Counted from the first letter of the stretch, positions 8,298 through 16,825 are shown. The stretch: DNA of 21,711 nt from Chara braunii (GCA_003427395.1 BFEA01000006.1:7020843-7042553), one strand, 5' to 3'. Numbers and translations: made by a program. Notes: generated by a model from the letters alone, not told the origin.

Positions 8298-8970
8298 TGA
8301 CCGGGGGTTGACTGCAGCGTTGACCAAGTGTTTACCAAGGCGTTGACCAGGGCTGTTGACCACGAGTTTGACCAAGCTGGAGCCGGTATAATCTCGCCAA
8401 GCCTTCAGCCTATCACCTCGCCCTATGGATGTGCACATACCCTGTGGTACTTGCTGAGTCAAGTCTGTCTGTCTCTTCTTTCTGCATTGAGTCTCTTCTG
8501 TCTAGGTGATAGGAACTCTGTGGAAGAAGGATAGGGCCTTGTTGACCAAACCCACACGGGTCGAGTAGGCTAAAGACTGTCTGATGACTCGACTGTCCCG
8601 AAGGACACGAACCCTCCCAAGGACCGGTACTGACCGGCGGGCTGCTCGGTGTGGCACGGTAAGCCCAAAATCCGAGTTGTGGGCTGCAAATAGGTCGTCT
8701 AAGTCTTGAGAGGACCTGCTGATCGCGTTGTCCTGTCTGCGGCATTAAATAATTCCTGAGGAGTTACGGGGGATCTCCTTAAATGCCTCCTGATCAGCAA
8801 CAGGTCCTGTAGTGACAGCCTTAGAGTAGGTCTAGGCTAGAAACCCTAGTTGACAGGATGCTGTCCGGACTCTGTATGTCCTTAGATCTAGTCAGTAGGT
8901 TTGCCAGTCAGGGGGAGTAGCGTCTAAGTGGTGAGGAGTGGAACCGTTGTCTGGTTGTGCACCTGTCACC
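8298..8970 (+). promoter_or_regulatory. Probable LTR/leader of element B with W-box cluster
   Basis: The stretch starts TGACCGGGGG next to the broken LTR of A. TTGAC cores (the WRKY-bound W box is TTGAC[C/T]) lie at 8308, 8320, 8343, 8356 and 8368, five in 65 bases, with another at 8542. All but the first are TTGACC. A TATA-like TATAAT is at 8387-8392. I could not place the inner LTR border or a primer-binding site: no TGGTATC-type site is present, and no second copy of this LTR lies in the window. The rest, up to the gag ATG at 8971, shows no gene. Promoter activity is inferred. Confidence 0.5.
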
Positions 8971-10994
8971 ATGGTTGACACCCGTAGTGGGAAGAGTACT
9001 GCCCCCCAATCCAAGGCCGAGCAGGTCCAGATCGCCGCCATCCTGAGGGAGAGGAAAGAGAAGAAAGAGCTCCTCAAGCAGGCGAAGCTAAAGCCTAAAG
9101 GCTATAGCAGAGGAGCAGGTGGCGAAGAAGAAGCAGTTAGAAGAAGAGATGCTGAGATTTCAGAAGGAGAAGATGTTGATGATACAATGGGAGGAGGAAG
9201 AGAAGAGGAAGGCTGCCGAAGAAGAAGCAGCAGCAGAGGAGGAAGAAGAAGTAGAAGAGCCCCTTGAAAGAAGGCGTGGGGGAGAAAGAGGAGAGACGAG
9301 TGGCACGAAGGGAGAAAACGCGTGGATGGAAAAGAAGATAACTGAAGGGTTAGCTAATTTATCGTTGGGGGAGGATGAGGAGGCATAATTGTACGTGCCG
9401 CAGGAGGAGAGGGAGACGTTTGCCAGAGAGTTGGAAGCGATAAAAGATCCCCTGGAGCCCCAGACAACAGAGGACGAAAAGAAGCTGGAGTGGAAACTAC
9501 GTATGATGAGGGAGAAGAAGAGGAGGGAGGAAACAAACCGGGTGGCAAGAGAGGTGGAGAGAGTTCGCTCCTGCAGACAAGAGGTGCAGGCACAAGCAGA
9601 GGTCCCCACGAAATTAGACAAGATTTTGGGGTACCTTGAGGTCTTGAGTGAGGCCTGGCTGGAGGAGCATCAGGCCAATAAGGGTCAATATGTGACCCTG
9701 CATGCCATTCAGTCTGGGTTTAGAAAAGTTTGCGTGCGACGTGGTGACCCACGTCGGGACCGAAGTCAATAATTTGAAGGAAGGTGCAGAGAAGTTTTGT
9801 GCCGGCGCCATTGAAGGTGACAAAGTAGTGGCCACAGCAGAGGCCGAGTCGCGTTCCCGCAAAAAGCCTGTAAAGCTCAAATTTCCTGATTCTTATAGTG
9901 GGAAGAAGGACGAAAGTTTTGATAATTCGGAGGCCAGTATCAACACATACGTGTATCTGCAGCATATTGCCCCCGAGGAACAAGTCCTCATGGCCTTCCA
10001 TGCATTAAAGAACGAAGCGGCTAGTTTTGCCAGGTCCCTCGCGCGCGCAGCCGATTGTGAAAACAATATGGTTGCATACTCTAGAATAACCCCTCTCTCC
10101 ACGTTCCTTAAACTCCTGCGTGAGAGGTTCGTTGACGTCACGATAGGTGTCAGGGCCTCTGACAAACTTCAAACCATCCATTCACGACAATGGAGGAGTG
10201 CGCGAGCACTCAAAGCTGTCATGGACGACTTGGTAGCCGTCCCAGACCACGGGGTCACTAAAGACCCAGTTGGTCCAGTTATTCTATTGTGCCATGCCAA
10301 TGCCCTTGTGATGACATTTCTTTGACAAGACCCAACAGGCAAACGCCATGTATGATGCGTTGAGTAGGGAAGTGGTCTTGTTCGAGGCGAAGTCTATGCC
10401 AATTTCCACTTTCTGGCACAAGGACTTAAACAAGGGCAAAAAGTGGAAAGGTCGTACCATCTCTGGCCAAGTTAGGGCCAAGGATCACTTGATCCTTACC
10501 TTAGATGAAGGTGGTACAGATGAGGTCCCCTATAGTCAGATTGAGTGGGGACTTGAGGAGGAGGACAGTAGCGTAGGTCAGGGGAGGTCCTATGCAGCTG
10601 TCGTGGTTGGAGGGAGGCCGCAAAATAGAGGAGGAGGCCAGGGCCAAAGGGGCCAGGCCATGGGAGGCCGAGGATCGGGCGCATAGGGGGTTGGCGGTCA
10701 AGGGAACCGTCAAGTGGGAGGTAGGGGTCAAGGTCCCCCGCCAAATCGTCAAGGTCCCAGTCGGTCCCCACAGCGACGAGGTGGTAGGTCATCTCAAAGG
10801 TCAGGAGGTTGGCACCCAGGCTGGCCACAAGGCCGGCCCTAGGAAGATTTGGGCCTGGACCAGAAAGTGTGGCAATAGTGCATGGAGCAAGGGCAGTGCA
10901 TTACTGCGGTGACCCTGCCCATATTATCAAATATTGTCCTAAGTATAGACTGGCCCGATGGGCTGCCCAGGAGTCAAAAGGCAGCGGACGGTAG
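8971..10994 (+). pseudogene. Element B gag, degenerate
   Basis: The start ATG at 8971 has a good context (GTCACCATGG) and gives MVDTRSGKST. A long Glu/Lys-rich coiled coil follows (about 9040-9560) after a frameshift near 9100. There is a TAA at 9386-9388, a frameshift near 9720, a TGA at 10323-10325 with another shift, and a TAG at 10684-10686. The Gag core is at about 9870-10250 (KLKFPDSYSGKKDESF ... VYLQHIAPEEQVLMAFHAL ... FARSLARAA). A Gly/Arg/Gln-rich basic tail (RPQNRGGGQGQRG) comes next, then a zinc knuckle HYCGDPAHIIKYC whose first Cys is missing in the readable frame. It is not homologous end to end with the gags of A and C, so it marks a separate family. Confidence 0.8.
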
Positions 10995-11608
10995 GGGTTG
11001 CAACTGCCCCTACTATTAGGCCATGTGGGGAAGCGAGCGCTCAAGTACACGAAACCCCCACACCACATGTGCCTTCGGCAGAGGTTGCAGGCCCGTGCCT
11101 ATTTAGCTGTCCAGAGACTGCTTGTGTTAGCGTATCTCTAGGCACTTCCCTCACAGGCATGGCAGAAGAGTTGAAGGAGAGGATGCCAGCCTGGGCCAAA
11201 ATGAAGAAAGACAGTAAAGGGCAGCTAGTGTTAGTTGATGTAGAAGTCTTTAAAAGTAGAGTTGGGGCCCTTATAGATTCAGGGGCCACCCACAGTTATA
11301 TTAGTCGTAAAGCGTTGAAGAAGTTGAGACTAGGTTTGATAGTCCAAAAGTTAGAAGACCCCATAGTTAGTGTCCTCGCAGACGACGGCACTATGCGTGT
11401 TGAGGACTACGTAGAGGGAGTCCAGGCGTATTTCCGCCTAGAGAAAGATGGGAAAGTGGAGAATGTTCTTCATTCCCAGACTCTCCTCGTACATGATGAC
11501 CTTCCTTTCGATATAGTCCTAGGTATGGATTGGGGAGAGGCAGCAGGGGCCACACTTCATCTGAGAGAACATGAGATGACCGCACTATGCGTGTTGAGGA
11601 CTACGTAG
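10958..11608 (+). pseudogene. Element B aspartic protease
   Basis: A 216-codon open stretch holds the retropepsin-like protease: VGALIDSGATHSYISRKAL carries the active-site D-S-G-A, and FDIVLGMDWG is the second conserved block. About 100 residues of Pro/Thr/Ala-containing linker precede it. The protease domain itself looks complete, but the frame is followed by a partial second copy of its own C-terminal half (from 11582), which shifts the frame and brings a TAG in place of the Trp codon in the repeated LGMDW (near 11727). It is therefore cut off from RT. Its active-site sequence differs from C (DCGAS), as expected for another family. Confidence 0.82.
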
Positions 11609-11768
11609 AGGGAGTCCAGGCGTTTTCCGCCTAGAGAAAGATGGGAAAGTGGAGAAAGTTCTTCATTCCCTGACTCTCCTCGTACATGATAACCTTCCTT
11701 TCGATATAGTCCTAGGTATGGACTAGGGAGAGGCAGCAGGGGCCACACTTCATCTGAGAGAACATGAG
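11388..11768. repeat. 188-bp tandem duplication in the protease of element B
   Basis: Copy 1 is 11388-11575 and copy 2 is 11582-11768, separated by six bases. They are nearly identical: copy 2 lacks one base in GCGTATTTCCGC, has a few substitutions, and changes TGG to TAG in the LGMDW block. The duplicated part covers the second half of the protease. The high similarity implies a late event compared with the general decay of the element. Confidence 0.93.
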
Positions 11769-11869
11769 TGTAGGCTCCCTAGTCCGTCTGGCGAGGTTAA
11801 GACTGCCCGCCTGTTTCATGTGTCAAGAGTAGATTACTCACTCTCAGTGCTCTTGCATTCGCGCGATTA

Positions 11870-12720
11870 GTGAGAAAGGAGCAGTTAGAGGATCAGGTCT
11901 TCGTAGTGTATGTCAGACCTGTCACTAAGCCTAAGGAAGAAGATAGTTCCATGGATCCAGCCATTGCCAAGTTGTTGGAAGAGTTTAAAGATCTTACAGA
12001 ACCGCCGACAGGAGTAGTGTCGCGGTCGATCCAACATAGAATAGAGATAGAGGCTGGCAGCAAAACTCCTAAGGGAGCAGTCTACAGGATGTCCCCTAGG
12101 GAGTTAGAGGAGTTGCGCAAGCAGTTGGATGAGCTCCTGGAGAAAGGTTGGATTAGGCCCAGTTTGTCTCCTTTTGGAGCACCAGTATTGTTTGTTCCCA
12201 AGAAGGAAGGAGAACCGCGTATGTGTATAGACTATAGGGGTCTGAATGCGATCACAATTAAGAATGTTGAACCACTGCCCAGGATAGACGATCTCTTAGA
12301 TCGGGTGCAGGGGTGCAGATATTTCTCGAAGATTGATTTGAAGTCCGGATCTCATCAGATAGAGGTCCATCCTGATGACCAGTACAAGACTGCGTTCCGG
12401 ACTAGATATGTCCATTATGAGTTCATAGTGATGCCCTTTGGATCGACCAATGCGCCAACTGCATTTCAGCGATGTATGAATGATTTGTTTAGGCCTTGGT
12501 TAGATATATTTGTCATAGTGTATCTAGAGGACGTTTGAGTGTTCAGTAGGACCCTCCAAGAGCACCAGGGTCATTTGAGGCAGGTCTTGGAGAAATTGAG
12601 AGAGTCAAACTTCAAGATCAATGCAAAGAAGTGCAAGTGGGCCAAGACTCAACATTTGGGCCACGTGTTAGACGGAGATGGCATTAAGCCTGAGGACAGT
12701 AGATAGCGGCGATTAGAGAT
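11870..12720 (+). pseudogene. Element B reverse transcriptase with altered active site
   Basis: A 222-codon frame (to 12538) contains [50 protein letters not shown] and [13 protein letters not shown]. The catalytic YLDD is YLED (TAT CTA GAG GAC at 12521-12532), so one of the two metal-binding Asp residues is Glu. A TGA follows at 12536-12538 where a Trp is usual, and the thumb (FSRTLQEHQGHLRQVL ... KKCKWAKTQHLGHVL) reads on in the same frame. A TAG occurs near 12702 and a deletion near 12722 removes the usual PVP-type segment before GFLGLANYYRKFV. The altered active site alone would be expected to abolish or strongly cut activity. Confidence 0.88.
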
Positions 12721-13453
12721 TGGTCGGGTTCCTAGGCCTAGCTAACTACTATAGGAAGTTCGTGAGGAACTTCTCGACTATCGCCCCACCCCTTCGCAGG
12801 TTGTTCAAGAAAGAGGCAATTTGGCAATGGGATAGGGATTGTACGTCTACGCTAAAGAAGTTGAAACGCGCGTTAATAGAGTATCCTATCCTCAACGTAG
12901 CAGATCCGTCCTTGCCATTTGTCGGCACCACGGACGCTAGTCAATATGGTATAGGCGCCGTGTTACAGGAGGACGACGACAATGGCTACAAACCCGTTGA
13001 GTTCATGTCAGCGAGGATGCCCTCAGAGAAGGTTGCTACCTCGATGTATGAGAGAGAACTCTACACTCTCAGGTAGACCTTAGAGCACTGGAAGCATTAC
13101 CTGCTTGGGAGGCACTTCAAGGTGTATTCAGACCACGAGACACTTAGATGGCTGAAGACACAGGCCAAAATGACACCTACGTTGACTAGGTGGGCGGCTG
13201 AGATAGACCAATACGACTTTGAGCTCAAACCAATTAAGGGCAAGTACAATGTAGTTGCGGATGCTCTGAGTAGGAGATCAGACTACTTTGGAGCTATAGT
13301 TCACTATCTGGACATAGGGAGTGACCTACAGGAGAAAATTAGACAGGCGTATGCGCAGGACCCTATTTATAGTGACCTCCTCAAAAGAGTCAAGGAGGTT
13401 CCGGAGACCGAGCCAGATTATCGCACTACAGAGGGGTCGTTATTTGAGATTAC
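12720..13453 (+). pseudogene. Element B RNase H (first of two in tandem)
   Basis: GFLGLANYYRKFV is the RT connection, followed by RNase H with all four acids: GTTDASQYGIGAVLQ, YERELYTLR, VYSDHETLRWL and VVADALSR. A TAG at 13074-13076 interrupts it, with the frame continuing. After SRRSDYFGA a linker (DIGSDLQEKIRQAYAQDPIYSDLL) that would normally lead to the integrase zinc domain instead runs into a second RNase H belonging to element D. The frame is open across the joint from 13122 to 14246. Confidence 0.85.
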
Positions 13454-13466
13454 CGCACTACAGAGG
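13422..13466 (+). other. B/D fusion joint with a 13-bp direct repeat
   Basis: CGCACTACAGAGG occurs at 13422-13434 and again at 13454-13466, 32 bases apart. Upstream sequence is family B. From about 13454 the translation aligns with the family A segment leading into RNase H (ALQRTLLSAEVLRIYDP against TLKTTMLMAPVLSIYDP). The joint thus lies at or beside the second repeat copy. Microhomology joining, filler synthesis or template switching could each give this pattern. Confidence 0.7.
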
Positions 13467-14243
13467 ACGCTATTGTCTGCGGAGGTCTTGCGGATATACG
13501 ACCCACTTTTGCCTACGCGTGTCACTACGGATGCGTCAGGCTATGGCATTGGTGCAGTCCTCGAGCAACATGATGGTGTGGACTGGCACCCGATCGAGTA
13601 TTTCAGCAAGAAAGTGCCTGTCGTGCATTCCATTGACGATGCACGCAAGAAGGAGCTCCTCGCCTTCGTCCACGCGCTCAAGCGGTGGCGGCACCTCCTC
13701 CTTGGTCTATGCCAATTTCAATGGGTAACGGACAACAATCCGTTGGTCTTTTACAAGACCCAAGACACCGTCAACAACACCATCGCCCGATGGATGGCTT
13801 TCATCAACCAATTCCACTTCTTTCCCGATCACATTCCCGGGAAGTCGAACCGTTTTGTGGATGCTCTTTCACGGCATCCGGATCATTGTACCGCGGTCTA
13901 CTCAGCCTTCGAGATCGACGATGACCTGCGGAACAGATTCATCCGCGGCTACCAAGCCGACCCCGAGTTCCGCGACAAGTACGTAAATTGCTCCTCTCCT
14001 AATCCGGCGCCGTCTCACTACCGGATCCAAGAGGGGTACTTGCTTGTCCACACACAGGGGAAGGACCTTCTTTGCGTACCGAGTGATCCTCACTTGCGTA
14101 CACGGCTTCTTGGCGAGTTCCACGATGCTCCCGCCACCGGACATTTTGGAGTCGATTGCACGATTGGCCGACTTCGCGAGCGATTTTGGTGGCCCTGTCT
14201 TCTCGGCGACGTCACACGCTATTGCGAGTCATGCGAGGTTTGT
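13454..14243 (+). pseudogene. Element D RNase H and integrase zinc domain
   Basis: RNase H acids are intact: VTTDASGYGIGAVLEQ, KKELLAFVHAL, VTDNNPLVFYK and FVDALSRHPD. The linker HYRIQEGYLLVHTQGKDLLCVP follows, then the integrase HHCC zinc domain (EFHDAPATGHFGVD ... YCESCEVC). The frame is open to a TGA at 14244-14246, immediately after EVC. This is the second RNase H of the tandem pair, joined in frame to that of element B. Some gypsy lineages (Tat/Ogre) naturally carry two RNase H domains, but there the second is of another type. Here both are ordinary gypsy RNase H domains from different families. Confidence 0.85.
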
Positions 14244-14246
14244 TGA

Positions 14247-15435
14247 TGCTGCAAATCCCGCAAGCATCGTCTGTACGGCGAGTTACGACCATTACCGGTC
14301 CCGTCGAGGCGAAGGGAAGCGATTGCCATGGACATTACCGGCCCGTTCCCCAAGCACAAGATTGGCGTGGATGGGAATCTCACGGTGGTCGACCGACTCA
14401 CCAAGTTTGCCATGTTTTTGCCTTGCCGCTATCATGCCAAGGCACCGGAGTTGGCCGAGGTTCTTTACGTCGGTTGGATTCGAAGCAAGGGTTACCCCAA
14501 GGAGATCGTATGCGACCGTGACACTCGGTCCATGTTCGATTTTTGGTTGGCGCTCATCAAGCGATGGGGCTCATCTCTCAAGCCCAGTTCAGCTCGCCAC
14601 CCTCAGACCGATGGCCAAACGGAGAGGGCGCACCAGACCGCACAGGTTCTCCTTCGCACTCTCATCTGTCCTGACCAGAAGGATTGGGTGGAGCGGCTGC
14701 CGGATGTCGAGTTGGCCTACAACTCTTCCATCCACTTGGCTATCGGGATATCGCCTTTCGAGTTCGAGCATGGCTCGCCGGTCACTTCACCATTGGACAC
14801 TATCACTCCACGAACGGCTGAGAGCGACAACCATCTTCTTTTCTTGCGTCGGATGCAAGAGCTTCTTGTCAAGGCAGGCCAATCGTCAGCGTCTTCCTTG
14901 CCCATTCCGCGCAGGCGACCTCGATTGGGTTTCCGCAGCGGAATTCAGCCTTGAACAAGACATCTCTCGCAAGCTCCTCCCGAAATGGATGGGGCCTTGG
15001 CCGATCGTAGCACCCGTTGGGGACGCACCCGAGGGACCTTCCTTCATGATTCAGGTGCCCGCCCACTTGCCCGTCTACCCAGTCTTTCATTGCTCCAAGT
15101 TGGCTCTTTACACGCCAGCGGAACATGACGATTTTATCGGGAGACGTTCTTAAGGACCACCCTCTACGGACGGTTTTCAGGAGGTCGGTGACATCATCTC
15201 CCAGCGACGCTGCAGCAACAGGCCAACCGAGTATTTGGTGCATTTTGCATACTGCACACACCGAGCTGACCGTTGGTTGACCCGTGCGAAACTTCAAGCA
15301 ACAGCTCCAGACATTCTCGCACGCTACGAACGCAAGATGCAAGGCAAGCCGGTCTCTTCGGCTCCACGCCGCGCCCGCGTCCAGGTTCCACCTTCAGATC
15401 GTAAGCTCCGCCCTCGCCCCGACTTGACTTCATAA
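14247..15435 (+). pseudogene. Element D integrase core and chromodomain-like tail
   Basis: In frame with the preceding zinc domain. The catalytic triad is complete: Asp in MDITGPFP (14331-14333), Asp in VCDRDT (14514-14516) and Glu in QTERAHQ (14622-14624), with exactly 35 residues between the last two, the D,D(35)E spacing of retroviral-type integrases. A frameshift near 14870 moves the C-terminal part (PFRAGDLDWVSAAEFSLEQDISRKLLPKW) to another frame. A TAA at 15151-15153 follows GRRS, where A has Gln. The chromodomain-like tail (EYLVHFAYCTHRADRWLTRAKL) reads through to the natural end, whose TAA (15433-15435) overlaps the polypurine tract. Such tails bias insertion toward chromatin marks in chromoviruses. 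This one is divergent. Confidence 0.87.
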
Positions 15436-15446
15436 GGAGGGGGGAG
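15434..15446 (+). promoter_or_regulatory. Polypurine tract of element D
   Basis: AAGGAGGGGGGAG lies immediately before the LTR start TGTTACATGC and overlaps the pol stop codon. It differs from the tract of element A (AAGGAGGGGGGGG) by one base. Confidence 0.88.
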
Positions 15447-15747
15447 TGTTACATGCTGCGCCTGCACACGAGGGCCATTTTCCAGGCCCTGCGTCCCTCA
15501 GGCTGAAAGCCTGAAAACCAGGGCCTACAGGCCCCATGTCTGTTCAACCCGAAAGCCTGAAAAACAGGGGCCTACAGACCCTGTGTCGTTTCAGACTAAA
15601 AATGGCAATAGCCTTTTTAGCCTGAAACGAAGGGCCATTTTCGGTCTTTCATCAGAACGATCGGCCCTGAAACTCAGGCACCGAACCAGGGTTTCGGGAA
15701 CACGCTATTCTTAGCCTGTTCCCACGCCAGCCTGAGAAGAGGCTGCA
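15447..15747 (+). repeat. Truncated 3' LTR of element D
   Basis: It starts TGTTACATGC after the polypurine tract. It contains GGGCCTACAGGCCC-type palindromes and a block aligning with LTR A (GGCCCTGAAACTCAGGCACC). It stops before any TATA box, at the point where LTR C begins. The last five bases, CTGCA (15743-15747), are the expected target-site duplication of element C. Confidence 0.8.
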
Positions 15748-15768
15748 TGTTACATCTTCGACGCCACA

Positions 15769-16032
15769 CGGGTCCTGCCGGACCCGACATAGGGGTAGAG
15801 GGACACAGTAGGGCCAAAGACCCGACCTTGGGGGGTACTACAGGCCGTAAAGGCCTCACCTTGGACCAGACCCAGCGGGCAGGCCCAAACGACATTACCG
15901 TTTGGGCCTGGCGGCGCTCTTGAGGCTGCCGCCCGCCGGTTGGGGTTGAACCGTCCATCTGGACGGTTCAGGGCATGGCCAGGCCTCGCAGCATTGAGGC
16001 CGGCCTCTGCCCCACCGGTATAAAGAACCGGT
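15769..16032 (+). repeat. Array of perfect inverted repeats in the U3 of LTR C
   Basis: CGGGTCC/GGACCCG (15769-15775, 15780-15786, 4-base loop); AGGCC/GGCCT (15842-15846, 15852-15856); CAGGCCCAAACG/CGTTTGGGCCTG (15880-15891, 15899-15910, 12-bp arms, 7-base loop); TGAACCGTCCA/TGGACGGTTCA (15947-15957, 15960-15970, 11-bp arms, 2-base loop); and ACCGGT at 16014-16019 and 16027-16032 on each side of the TATA box. All arms are perfect. The array lies wholly upstream of or at the promoter. Confidence 0.85.
16019..16025 (+). promoter_or_regulatory. TATA box of LTR C
   Basis: TATAAAG is flanked by ACCGGT on both sides. It lies about 270 bases into the LTR, upstream of a CT-rich tract, fitting a U3/R layout. 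The start of transcription would be near 16050. LTR A also has its TATA box inside an inverted repeat. Confidence 0.65.
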
Positions 16033-16245
16033 CCACCATGAGTCGAAGGGATCGACCTACCGGCATTCTACCGGTACGGGATGGTACAGCGCGATACAAC
16101 GCTGGCGCTAAGTTTAGCGCAGGAGCAGCGCGGAGCAGCAGCGCAGCATTAGCGCAGCAGCAGCGGCGACTGAGTGGGCCGGCGGCCATAGCCGCCTGAG
16201 GTATCGGGAGTTGGAGGCCTCTCTCCTCCCTCCACTCGCCAGTCC

Positions 16246-16347
16246 CCTCTCTCTCTCTCTCTCTCTCCTCCTCCTCTTCTTCTTCTTCTTCTTCTTCTTC
16301 TTCTCCTCTTCAGACTCCATCTTCTTCTTCTTCTTCTTCTTCTTCAG
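16246..16347 (+). repeat. CT and CTT microsatellites in LTR C
   Basis: A (CT)n run of about 20 bases passes into CTC and CTT repeats up to about 16314. After CAGACTCCAT a second (CTT)n run ends near 16347. It lies downstream of the TATA box, so it would be in the transcript leader. CT-rich leaders occur in plant promoters, but no function can be shown here. Confidence 0.9.
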
Positions 16348-16825
16348 ATTGGAGACTTATACTAGTTGGACATAGATCAGTGTTGGATTTCGGTGGTATG
16401 AGACTGTGGTACTTACCAGACTGGAGACTTGGAGATTGTTGGGGTTGATACTTGGCGGCATCACAGTTCGGACACCGGTTACATTTGGACTCTGTATCTC
16501 CGACATTTTGATCTTGTTGGATGACATTTTGGACTACCATATCAGTGACCTATCGGATTCTATTTCGGTGACCTACCGGTGTTGTCTACCTCCCCCACCT
16601 CCTTCGTCTCTCCTCCCACCTTTCATCTGTGTACGAGTGTACGGGATCTGGGCATCGTCCATGCTTGGCCTAGACCCCACCATCTCACGATTGTATGTGT
16701 GTGGAGTGATTCTTGAGTCAGTCTATGTGAGTCAGTCCGTTTATCAGACTTCCGTTGAATATATGCTCATCCTACATTGGTTGATCTTTGGTTCTGCCCA
16801 TACTCATTGAAGTATGTAACAGTAT

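Larger units (their letters stand above)
8298..13453 (+). mobile_element. Element B: Ty3/gypsy 5' portion, fused to element D
   Basis: Plus-strand leader, gag, protease, RT and RNase H of a gypsy family distinct from A/C/D: its protease is DSGATHS / LGMDW, its RT carries [14 protein letters not shown], and its gag starts MVDTRSGK. It begins at or just before TG (8298) inside the LTR of A, and ends near 13453 where sequence of the A-like element D takes over. It has no integrase of its own and no matching 3' LTR in the window. Stops, frameshifts and a 188-bp duplication show it is degenerate. Confidence 0.85.
13454..15747 (+). mobile_element. Element D: 3' part of an A-like gypsy element
   Basis: Plus strand RNase H, integrase and chromodomain-like tail, polypurine tract (15434-15446) and the first 301 bp of an LTR (15447-15747). 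The proteins match element A far better than element B, and the LTR shows the same GGGCCTACAGGCCC / GAAAGCCTG repeats as LTR A plus a shared CCCTGAAACT[C/T]AGGCACC block. Gag, protease and RT of D are missing, replaced by those of B. The LTR is cut by element C at 15747/15748. Its remainder, by analogy with A about 850 bp, should lie past the window end. Confidence 0.85.
15748..16821 (+). repeat. 5' LTR of element C
   Basis: 1074 bp, starting TGTTACAT (15748-15755) and ending ATGTAACA (16814-16821), a perfect 8-bp terminal inverted repeat with TG...CA. Four bases later the primer-binding site begins, which fixes the inner border. It contains a series of hairpins (15769-16032), a TATA box (16019-16025) and CT/CTT microsatellites. 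A 134-codon open frame at 16406-16810 has no domain and is not called. An alternative LTR start at 15447 is less likely because that part belongs to an LTR related to A. Confidence 0.85.

Noticed and set aside
9119-9388. Stand-alone Glu-rich coiled-coil protein
   Set aside because: The frame continues in the same frame past a single TAA and is flanked by gag sequence on both sides. It is part of the gag of element B.
13122-14246. Tat/Ogre-type dual RNase H element
   Set aside because: In those lineages the extra RNase H is of a distinct type and the rest of pol is one family. Here the two domains are ordinary gypsy RNase H from different families with a visible joint.
16246-16347. Coding Ser/Phe/Leu repeat protein
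   Set aside because: CT/CTT microsatellite in an LTR leader. All frames are low complexity.
16406-16810. 134-codon plus-strand open frame in LTR C
   Set aside because: It lies wholly within the LTR and overlaps its R/U5 part. No motif or plausible start context is visible.
15447-16821. One single LTR of 1375 bp shared by D and C
   Set aside because: The first 301 bases match the LTR A/D type and the rest does not, and a second TGTTACAT start with perfect match to the 3' end lies at 15748. Nesting explains the data better, though not with certainty.
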